Notes under the pieces: model-generated
Database searches by the model: none
What the model saw: only the letters and a program-made list of their open reading frames with translations
Told to the model about the DNA's origin: nothing
Position numbers and translations under genes: made by a program
Shown: piece after piece, positions 57,538-64,000 of the stretch
Layout: every line of letters begins with the position of its first letter
How positions within the stretch are numbered: position 1 is the stretch's first letter
Source of the DNA: an uncultured Oscillospiraceae bacterium
Lineage (GTDB): Bacteria; Bacillota; Clostridia; Oscillospirales; Oscillospiraceae
Assembly (NCBI GenBank): GCA_934589155.1
Contig: CAKTNP010000007.1
Coordinates: 11,911 to 75,910, forward strand
Direction: 5' to 3'
DNA: 64,000 nucleotides

Positions 57538-59232
57538 ATGAAACTGATACTGGACGGCTGCCCGGTGGAGGCGGCCCCGGGCCGAAGCCTTTTGGACCTG
57601 GTCCGAGATAACAGTCTGGATGATCCCCGCCTGTCCCGGCGGCCCATTGCCGCCCGCATTGCCGGGGAGACCTATACCCTGAATTATGTACCCAATCGGT
57701 CTGACACCTCCACTCGGGCCGCCATGGAGGCCTCCGGCGGGGAGGTCCACCTGATCCGGTTCCCGGAGCCCCGGGCCCGGCGGGCCTATGAGCGGACGGC
57801 CCTGTTCGTCCTGCACCTGGCCATTTTCCGCCGGTTCCCGGAGGCGGTGGCCAAGACCAACTATGCCGTGGGCAGCGCTATGAACGTGACGGTGGAAAAG
57901 ACCCCGGCCTTTACCCCGGAGGACCTGGAGGCCCTGCGTCGGGAGTTTCGGGCTCTGGTGGCGGCAGACATTCCCCTGATCCGGACCCGGCTCACCACGG
58001 CCCAGGCGGCGGAGCAATTTGCGAAGATCGGCCAGGACGACAAGGCCCGGCTCCTTCGCTGGCGGAAAACGCCCTATTTCGACGTGTACCGCTACGGCGA
58101 GTTTCAGGAGTATTTTTACGGGGAAATGGCCCCCTCCACCGGCTATCTCACGGTGTGGGACATGGTTTACGCCGACGGCGGCCTCATGTTCCTCTACCCG
58201 GACCCCCAGGATCCGGACCGGCCCTGCGCCTACCGGGAGCGGCCCAACTTTATAGCCGCCTTTCGGGAGGCGGAGCGCTGGTGCACCCTTATGAACTGCG
58301 CCGTGGCGGCGGATCTCAACGATCTGGTGTCCTCCGGTCACATCCGGGAGCTGATCCGGGTCAACGAGGCCCTTCATGAGAAACGCTTTTCCGAGATCGC
58401 CGATCGGATTGTGGACCGGGGGGCCCAGGCCGTGTTCCTGGCGGGACCATCTTCTTCCGGCAAGACCACCAGTGCCAACCGGCTGTCCGTCCAGCTCCGG
58501 GTCCATGGCAAGCGGCCTATTCCCATCAGCCTGGACGATTATTATGAGGACCGGGACAAGGTCCCCGCAGGCCCCGACGGCAAGGTGGACCTGGAGCACA
58601 TCAACACCATCCAGGTGGCCCGGTTCCGCCGGGACCTGTCGGCCCTGCTGCGGGGGGAGACGGTGGAGCTGCCCCGGTTCGATTTCATCACCCAGCGCAG
58701 CTCCCCTTCGGGCAGGTTCGTGACCCTGGGCCCGGATTCCGTGCTGGTGGTGGAGGGCCTCCACGGCCTGAACCCTGCCATCCTGCCGGAGGACTTGGAT
58801 CCGGAGCGGATCTTCCGGGTTTATGTCAGCGCCCTGTTCCCCCTGAATCTGGACAATCATAACAGGATCGCCACGACCTACCTGCGGCTCCTGCGGCGGA
58901 TCGTCCGGGATAACGCTACCCGAGGTTACTCCGTGGAGAATACTCTGGACATTTGGGATTCCGTTCGCCGGGGCGAGGAGCGGTGGATCTTCCCCTATCA
59001 GGAGAACGCCGATGTGATCTTCAACAGCTCTCTGGTCTATGAGCTGGCGGTGCTGAAGAAGCACATTTACCCCCTCTTGACGGCGGTGGGGCCGGAGAAT
59101 CCCCATTATGAGGAGGTCCGCTCCATCGTTAAGATCCTCAATTATATTGAGGAGGCCGACGTGGACGATGAGGTCCCGCCCACCAGCATCCTCCGTGAGT
59201 TCATCGGCGGAAACACCTTTTATAAAAAATAA
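57538..59232 (+). CDS. TGS-domain uridine kinase-like protein
   Basis: 564 residues from ATG 57538, eight bases after AAAGGAGA. Residues 1-60 form a TGS-like domain (LILDGCPVEAAPGRSLLDLV), residues 60-200 resemble the editing-domain region of threonyl-tRNA synthetase, and from about 280 comes a uridine-kinase/phosphoribulokinase P-loop domain: VFLAGPSSSGKTTSANRLSV, then ISLDDYYEDRDKV and VVEGLHGLNPA. The same architecture is widespread in Clostridia and Thermotoga, annotated as nucleoside kinase; the substrate is not settled. Single gene; next is ilvE with its own promoter. Confidence 0.9.
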   Translation: MKLILDGCPVEAAPGRSLLDLVRDNSLDDPRLSRRPIAARIAGETYTLNYVPNRSDTSTRAAMEASGGEVHLIRFPEPRARRAYERTALFVLHLAIFRRFPEAVAKTNYAVGSAMNVTVEKTPAFTPEDLEALRREFRALVAADIPLIRTRLTTAQAAEQFAKIGQDDKARLLRWRKTPYFDVYRYGEFQEYFYGEMAPSTGYLTVWDMVYADGGLMFLYPDPQDPDRPCAYRERPNFIAAFREAERWCTLMNCAVAADLNDLVSSGHIRELIRVNEALHEKRFSEIADRIVDRGAQAVFLAGPSSSGKTTSANRLSVQLRVHGKRPIPISLDDYYEDRDKVPAGPDGKVDLEHINTIQVARFRRDLSALLRGETVELPRFDFITQRSSPSGRFVTLGPDSVLVVEGLHGLNPAILPEDLDPERIFRVYVSALFPLNLDNHNRIATTYLRLLRRIVRDNATRGYSVENTLDIWDSVRRGEERWIFPYQENADVIFNSSLVYELAVLKKHIYPLLTAVGPENPHYEEVRSIVKILNYIEEADVDDEVPPTSILREFIGGNTFYKK

Positions 59233-59265
59233 GGCAAAAAAAGCTTTTTAATCGTCCTTGTACAG

Positions 59266-59294
59266 TTGACAATTGCACACCATGGGTGTATGAT
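59266..59294 (+). promoter_or_regulatory. Sigma-A-like promoter of ilvE
   Basis: Perfect TTGACA, 17 bases, TATGAT, 54 bases before the start. Confidence 0.8.
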
Positions 59295-59348
59295 TGCTGC
59301 AAACCGTAGCCGGAGGCCGCGGAAGAGCAAGGATCGGAGGATACTAAG

Positions 59349-60404
59349 ATGCTTAACATTATGACAAAAGAGAAGCGGATGCCGAGACCCGGAGAAAAGC
59401 TGAGCTTTGGCCATGTGTTCACGGAGCACATGTTTATGATGGACTATGACGAGGGCCTGGGCTGGCATGATCCTCGGATCGTGCCCTTTCAGAATCTGTC
59501 CCTGTCTCCCGCTGCCGCCGTATTCCACTACGGCCAGGAGGTTTTTGAGGGCCTGAAGGCTTATAAAGGCGATGACGGAAAGGTCTATTTGTTCCGGCCG
59601 GACATGAACGCCAAGCGAAGCAACGATTCCTGCCGCCGTCTGGTGATCCCCGAGATCCCGGAGGAGGACTTCGTCCAGGCGGTGAAGACTCTGGTGGATA
59701 TGGACCGGGACTGGATCCCCACGGACCGCGGCACCTCTCTTTATATTCGCCCTTTCATTATCGCCACACAGCCTTTCCTGGGGGTGGCTCCTTCCAGCTC
59801 TTATCTGTTCATGGTCCTGCTGTCTCCCAGCGGCGCCTATTATGAGAGCGGCCTGGAGCCTGTTGGCATCTGGATTGAGGACGAGTATGTCCGGGCAGTT
59901 CGGGGCGGCATGGGCTTTGCCAAAACCGGCGGCAACTACGCCGTTTCCTTGAAGGCCCAGGTGAAGGCCCATGATGACGGCTATTCCCAGGTCCTGTGGC
60001 TGGACGGTGTGGAGCGGAAGTATATTGAAGAGGTGGGCGCCATGAACATCTTCTTCAAGATCGGCGGAAAGATCATCACCCCCAAGCTCCAGGGCTCCAT
60101 CCTGCCGGGCATCACCCGGAACAGCGTTATCACCCTCTGCCGGGATATGGGCTTTGAGGTGGAAGAGCGCCTTATTTCTGTGGATGAACTGGTGGAGGCC
60201 GCCCGATCCGGTGCCTTGGAGGAGTGTTTCGGCACCGGTACCGCCGCCGTCATCAGCCCCGTGGGCAAGCTCCGGTTCAAGGACGAGGTCATGGTCATCC
60301 ACGGCGGCGGCATTGGCCCCGTGAGCCAGAAGCTCTACGATACCATTACCGGCATCCAGCTGGGCCGTCTGCCGGATCCCAGAGGCTGGCGGGTTGAGGT
60401 GTAA
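59349..60404 (+). CDS. ilvE: Branched-chain amino-acid aminotransferase
   Basis: 351 residues, ATG 59349 eight bases after GGAGG. It is the longer type of BCAT: FHYGQEVFEGLKAYKGDDGK, LYIRPFIIATQPFLGV, FAKTGGNYAVSLKAQVKAH with the PLP lysine, and YIEEVGAMNIFFKIGG. The PLP enzyme converts the keto acids of Val, Leu and Ile to amino acids with glutamate, or runs in reverse. The leader is only about 50 bases and shows no T-box. Single gene with promoter and terminator. Confidence 0.95.
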   Translation: MLNIMTKEKRMPRPGEKLSFGHVFTEHMFMMDYDEGLGWHDPRIVPFQNLSLSPAAAVFHYGQEVFEGLKAYKGDDGKVYLFRPDMNAKRSNDSCRRLVIPEIPEEDFVQAVKTLVDMDRDWIPTDRGTSLYIRPFIIATQPFLGVAPSSSYLFMVLLSPSGAYYESGLEPVGIWIEDEYVRAVRGGMGFAKTGGNYAVSLKAQVKAHDDGYSQVLWLDGVERKYIEEVGAMNIFFKIGGKIITPKLQGSILPGITRNSVITLCRDMGFEVEERLISVDELVEAARSGALEECFGTGTAAVISPVGKLRFKDEVMVIHGGGIGPVSQKLYDTITGIQLGRLPDPRGWRVEV

Positions 60405-60432
60405 GCGGATACCTGCAAAAAAACAAGAAAAC

Positions 60433-60465
60433 TGCCGTTCCGGCGGGCCGGGACGGCAATTTTTG
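60433..60465 (+). terminator. Terminator of ilvE
   Basis: 11-base stem TGCCGTTCCGG/CCGGGACGGCA (one G-T pair), 4-base loop, ATTTTT tail. Confidence 0.85.
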
Positions 60466-60523
60466 ACGAAAGGGAAGGGAGCCCTTCCCGAAATGCGCCG
60501 AAAAGGAGAGGAGGACCGAGGAA

Positions 60524-61045
60524 ATGGCCGAGGAACGGAACGATCTTTTTGACGAAAACAGGAGGCCCCTGGGCCGCAGCTGCCTCCGGGGCGAGCCCAT
60601 CCCTCCGGGCGAGTATATTCTGGTGGTTTGCTGTTGGGTCACCGACGGAAAGGACAAACTCCTTCTGACCAAGCGGTCTCCGGAGAAGGATTTCTACCCG
60701 GGCTATTGGGAAAACTCCGGCGGCCGGGCCCAGTCCGGGGAGGAAAGCCGTCAGGCCATTGCCCGGGAGGTCCGGGAAGAAACGGGTATTGTCGCCGGGG
60801 AGGAGGACTTCATTTTCCTGGACTCCCAGCGGACGGACAGGGCTTTTTTTGACTTTTACATGCTGGTGCGCCCGGTGCCTTTGGAGGGGATCCGGCTGCA
60901 GAAGGGGGAGACCTGCGATAAGCGTTGGGCCACATTTCCGGAGGTCCACGCCATGATCGACCGGGGAGAGATGGCGGATCCCATCGTCCGCCAGTTTCTG
61001 CGCCAGGAGCCCATGCTCCTGGAACGGCTTTCTAAAATTCGGTGA
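60524..61045 (+). CDS. Nudix hydrolase (IDI/YfcD-like)
   Basis: 173 residues. The Nudix box is GGRAQSGEESRQAIAREVREE followed by TGI, matching Gx5Ex7REUxEExGU. The N-terminus DLFDENRRPLGRSCLRGEPI and the LLLTKRSPEKDFYPGYWENS lead-in are like YfcD and isopentenyl-diphosphate isomerase relatives, a branch whose substrates are mostly unknown. RBS AAAGGAGAGGAGG lies upstream of ATG 60524. A single gene between two terminators, just before rpoB. Confidence 0.9.
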   Translation: MAEERNDLFDENRRPLGRSCLRGEPIPPGEYILVVCCWVTDGKDKLLLTKRSPEKDFYPGYWENSGGRAQSGEESRQAIAREVREETGIVAGEEDFIFLDSQRTDRAFFDFYMLVRPVPLEGIRLQKGETCDKRWATFPEVHAMIDRGEMADPIVRQFLRQEPMLLERLSKIR

Positions 61046-61058
61046 TATAAACAAAAAA

Positions 61059-61112
61059 CGGCCGAAAATTCTGTGCAGAATCCAGAATTTCAGGCCGATT
61101 TTTTGATTTTTT
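61059..61112 (+). terminator. Terminator of the Nudix gene
   Basis: Imperfect stem from CGGCCGAAAATTCTG (61059) to CAGAATTTCAGGCCG (to 61097), followed by ATTTTTTGATTTTTT. Confidence 0.75.
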
Positions 61113-61187
61113 GAAAATTGCTACTTCGGACTGTTTTTAGAGAAATCCCGAAAAAATCCAAAACCGAGACAAAAAACCGGGAAACCA

Positions 61188-61216
61188 TTGACAAAAAAAG
61201 AAAGACGTGGTACAAT
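61188..61216 (+). promoter_or_regulatory. Sigma-A promoter of rpoB
   Basis: Perfect TTGACA, 17 bases, TACAAT, giving a leader of about 170 bases before rpoB. Confidence 0.85.
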
Positions 61217-61391
61217 GTGACTCCATACTGCGAAAGTGTGGACATCACCTGGAACCCCATCTTTTGATCCTATCCTACCACAGATTCTGAAAGCTGTCAA
61301 GAGAGAGATAAAAAGAATGACAACTCTTCCGGGTGTGCAACGAATGAACCAATTCCGGCTTATGCCGAAAGAAAGGCTGTGATGTTTCCAA
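61217..61391 (+). other. Long untranslated leader of rpoB
   Basis: About 170 bases between promoter and start. I see no gene in it. No strong hairpin or known leader motif stands out; GAAAGG at 61371-61376 is the nearest match to a ribosome binding site, but it is 15 bases from the ATG. A TGA in frame at 61380 rules out an earlier start. rplJ/rplL, usual upstream neighbours, are absent. Confidence 0.55.
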
Positions 61392-64000
61392 ATGGCAATG
61401 GTGAAAGACGTCATGTACGGAAAGACCCTCCGGAAAAGCTACGCCAAGTACCAAGAGATCCTGGAAATGCCCAACCTTCTGAAAATTCAGAAGGACTCCT
61501 ATGAGTGGTTCCTGAAGGACGGCCTTCGGGAAGTGTTTGAGGATGTGGGCACGATCACGGATTTCTCCGGGAAACTGGAGCTGAGCTTCCTGGATTTCTC
61601 CATGGACGAAAAGCCCAAGTACACCGTGGAGGAGTGTAAGGAGCGAGACGCCACCTATGCGAAGCCCATTAAGGTCCGGGTGCGTCTGCGCAACACCGAG
61701 ACCGACGAGATCAAGGAGCAGGAGATCTTCATGGGTGATTTCCCCCTGATGACTACCGGCGGCACCTTCGTCATCAATGGCGCAGAGCGTGTTATCGTCT
61801 CCCAGATCGTCCGCAGCCCCGGCATGTACTACGGCCATGAGGTGGACAAGGCGGATCAGCACACCTACACCGCCACCGTGATTCCCTATCGGGGCGCCTG
61901 GCTGGAGTATGAGACAGACGTGCAGAACGCCTTCTACGTCCGTATTGATAAGAACCGCAAGCTGCCCATTACCTGCCTGATCCGGGCCATGGGTGTGGAC
62001 ACCGACGCGAAGATCAAGGAGATGTTCGGCGAAGACGCCCGGATCCTGGCAACCCTGGAGAAGGATACCTGCAAGACCCGGGAAGAGAGCCTGCTGGAGA
62101 TCTACCGCCGTCTCCGTCCCGGTGAGCCCCCCACTGTGGAGAACGCCGAGAGCTATCTGGACAGCCTGTTCTTCGACCCCCGACGCTACGATGTGTCCAA
62201 GGTGGGCCGTTACAAGTTCAATAAGAAGATGGACATCTGGACCCGGATCTCCGGCCAGACCCTGGTCGAGCCCATTGCCGATCCCATGAGCGGCGAGATC
62301 CTGGCCATGCCCGGCGACACCCTGACCCGGGCCCAGGCCCAGGCCATTTCCGCCCGGGGCGTCAACGAGGCCGTGATCTCCGTGGAGGGAACACCGGTGA
62401 AGGTGTTCTCCAACGGCATGGTGGACATGGCGAACTTCGTGTCCTTCGATCCCAAGGAGTACGGCATCAAGGAGAAGGTCCGCTTCGCCACCCTGAAGGA
62501 AATGCTGGAAACCGTTCCCGAGGACGGCTGGGCTGACGCCATCGCGGAGAAGAAGTCCGAGTTGGTGCCCATGCACATCATTCGGGAGGACATCCTGGCC
62601 TCCATCAACTATCTGAACTGCGTGGCCATGGGTGTCGGCACCACCGACGACATCGACCATCTGGGCAACCGCCGCCTGCGCTGCGTGGGCGAGCTGCTGC
62701 AGAACCAGTTCCGGGTGGGCTTCACCCGTCTGGAGCGGGTCATCCGGGAGCGCATGACCGTCCAGGATCTGGACGCCGTCACCCCCCAGAGCCTCATTAA
62801 CATCCGCCCCGTGACTGCCGTGGTGAAGGAGTTCTTCGGCTCCTCCCCCTTGTCCCAGTTCATGGATCAGAACAACCCCCTGGCCGAGCTGACCCACAAG
62901 CGCCGTCTATCCGCCCTGGGCCCCGGCGGTCTGAGCCGGGAGCGGGCCTCCTTCGACGTTCGAGACGTTCACTACAGCCACTACGGCCGTATGTGCCCCA
63001 TCGAGACCCCTGAAGGCCCCAACATCGGCCTGATCAACTATCTGGCCAGCTTCGCCAAGATCAACGAGTACGGCTTTGTGGAGGCTCCTTACCGGAAGGT
63101 GGACAAGAGCAACAGCTTCGTCACCGACCAGGTGGAGTACATGACCGCCGACGTGGAGGACGAGTATTATATCGCCCAGGCCAACGAGCCTCTGGATGAG
63201 AACGGCTGCCTGGCCAATGCCCGTATTACCTGCCGCCACCGGAATGAAATTTTGGAAGTGGACCGGGAAGTCATCGACTACATCGACGTGTCCCCCAAGA
63301 TGATGATCTCCGTGGCTACCTCCTTCATTCCCTTCCTGCAGAACGACGACGCAAACCGTGCCCTGATGGGCGCCAACATGCAGCGTCAGGCCGTGCCGCT
63401 GATGGTGACCGAGGCCCCCATCGTGGCCACCGGCGTGGAGCACAAGTGCGCCGTGGATTCTGAGGACTGCCTGAAGGCCGAGGACAACGGCACCGTGACC
63501 GCGGTCTCCGCCACCTATGTGTCCGTCCGCTATGATGACGGCCGCATCGTGGACCACAAGCTCACCAAGTTCGCCCGCAGCAACCAGGGCACCTGCGTGA
63601 ATCAGCGTCCCATCGTGAAGGTGGGCGAGCGGGTGGAAAAGGACCAGATCATTGCCGACGGCCCCGCCTGCTCTCAGGGCGAGATCGCCCTGGGCAAGAA
63701 CGTGCTCATCGGCTTCGTGACCTGGGAAGGCTACAACTATGAGGACGCCATCCTGCTCAACGAGCGGCTGGTCCGGGAGGATGTGTTCACCTCCATCCAC
63801 ATCGAGGAGCACGAGACCGAGTCCCGGGACACCAAGCTGGGGCCCGAGGAGATCACCCGTGACATCCCCAACGTGGGCGAGGATACCCTGAAGGACCTGG
63901 ACGAGAACGGCATCATCCGCATCGGTGCCGAGGTCCACTCCGGCGACTATCTGGTGGGCAAGGTCACCCCCAAGGGCGAGACCGAGCTGACCCCCGAGGA
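61392..64000 (+). CDS. rpoB: DNA-directed RNA polymerase beta subunit (3' end outside window)
   Basis: 869 codons from ATG 61392, open to the right edge; full-length is about 1,200. The N-terminus [20 protein letters not shown] leads into LPNLL-type and protrusion segments; [20 protein letters not shown], the rifampicin-site region [20 protein letters not shown] followed by [20 protein letters not shown], and [20 protein letters not shown] are unmistakable. The D, H and S positions linked to rifampicin resistance are wild type; the E. coli Gln510 position is Pro. Near the edge [20 protein letters not shown] holds the conserved NYEDAI. It forms the polymerase core with RpoC, expected downstream. 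Confidence 0.97.
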   Translation, partial: MAMVKDVMYGKTLRKSYAKYQEILEMPNLLKIQKDSYEWFLKDGLREVFEDVGTITDFSGKLELSFLDFSMDEKPKYTVEECKERDATYAKPIKVRVRLRNTETDEIKEQEIFMGDFPLMTTGGTFVINGAERVIVSQIVRSPGMYYGHEVDKADQHTYTATVIPYRGAWLEYETDVQNAFYVRIDKNRKLPITCLIRAMGVDTDAKIKEMFGEDARILATLEKDTCKTREESLLEIYRRLRPGEPPTVENAESYLDSLFFDPRRYDVSKVGRYKFNKKMDIWTRISGQTLVEPIADPMSGEILAMPGDTLTRAQAQAISARGVNEAVISVEGTPVKVFSNGMVDMANFVSFDPKEYGIKEKVRFATLKEMLETVPEDGWADAIAEKKSELVPMHIIREDILASINYLNCVAMGVGTTDDIDHLGNRRLRCVGELLQNQFRVGFTRLERVIRERMTVQDLDAVTPQSLINIRPVTAVVKEFFGSSPLSQFMDQNNPLAELTHKRRLSALGPGGLSRERASFDVRDVHYSHYGRMCPIETPEGPNIGLINYLASFAKINEYGFVEAPYRKVDKSNSFVTDQVEYMTADVEDEYYIAQANEPLDENGCLANARITCRHRNEILEVDREVIDYIDVSPKMMISVATSFIPFLQNDDANRALMGANMQRQAVPLMVTEAPIVATGVEHKCAVDSEDCLKAEDNGTVTAVSATYVSVRYDDGRIVDHKLTKFARSNQGTCVNQRPIVKVGERVEKDQIIADGPACSQGEIALGKNVLIGFVTWEGYNYEDAILLNERLVREDVFTSIHIEEHETESRDTKLGPEEITRDIPNVGEDTLKDLDENGIIRIGAEVHSGDYLVGKVTPKGETELTPE

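Noticed and set aside
59295-59348. T-box or attenuator in the ilvE leader
   Set aside because: The leader is only about 50 bases and has no T-box sequence or terminator stem.
61275-62897. 540-codon minus-strand frame opposite rpoB
   Set aside because: Shadow of rpoB, which is highly conserved on the plus strand; rpoB reads open to the window edge.
62800-62960. Rifampicin-resistance change in rpoB
   Set aside because: The main resistance positions are wild type; the single Pro at the Gln510 position is likely lineage variation.

Overview
The window looks like chromosomal DNA of a spore-forming, GC-rich member of the Clostridia, most like the gut Oscillospirales. SpoIVA points to an endospore former. 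HPr kinase, Gram-positive style lipoproteins, a BY-kinase/PHP-phosphatase capsule regulator set, a glmS ribozyme and strong AGGAGG ribosome binding sites all fit Firmicutes. The strong preference for codons ending in G or C fits a genome near 60 percent GC. I see no tRNA, rRNA, CRISPR array, insertion sequence or integrase.

Layout. Positions 1-11971 hold the distal part of an exopolysaccharide/capsule operon, all on the plus strand: polymerase tail, two GT4 glycosyltransferases, a protein with a kinase-like active-site motif, a membrane protein with a duplicated domain, a Wzx flippase, CapE-CapF-CapG (UDP-L-FucNAc synthesis), then the PHP phosphatase, Wzz-like adaptor and tyrosine BY-kinase that control chain assembly. 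A cluster of terminators closes it. Positions 12100-18250 carry rpmB, hprK, a LysR regulator, a flavodoxin/DUF3793 operon behind two copies of a palindrome, spoIVA and a membrane protein. Positions 18262-23545 are a MacAB-type ABC operon with two different adaptor proteins. Positions 23556-29740 hold two lipoproteins (DUF4430 and GH18), an alr-cobU-like-cobC-like operon, a YtxH-like protein, a PyrF homologue without its catalytic residues, and an Arg/Thr/Glu-rich lipoprotein.

Positions 29900-40213 contain a four-cluster ferredoxin, an EamA transporter, oligoendopeptidase F with a small partner, a large phage-tail-like protein fused to a tyrosine phosphatase domain, and the potABCD polyamine transporter. 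Positions 40297-49713 are largely housekeeping: RluA-type pseudouridine synthase, yceD-rpmF, der-plsY-gpsA, an HD hydrolase with a YfcE phosphodiesterase, murI, an acetyltransferase and ldh. Positions 49814-52897 are a cell-wall recycling operon, a MurQ-kinase fusion followed by NamZ. Then come ribozyme-controlled glmS, a lipoprotein, a family 2 glycosyltransferase, a TGS-uridine kinase, ilvE, a Nudix hydrolase and the 5' two thirds of rpoB, which runs off the right edge.

The most unusual items are the phage-tail/phosphatase fusion, the MurQ-MurK-like fusion with NamZ, the kinase-like protein in the capsule operon, the PyrF-like pseudoenzyme, the double-adaptor ABC exporter, and the different base usage of the glmS locus. 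Coordinates include stop codons. Starts were chosen by ribosome binding site spacing and family alignment from memory; no searches were run.
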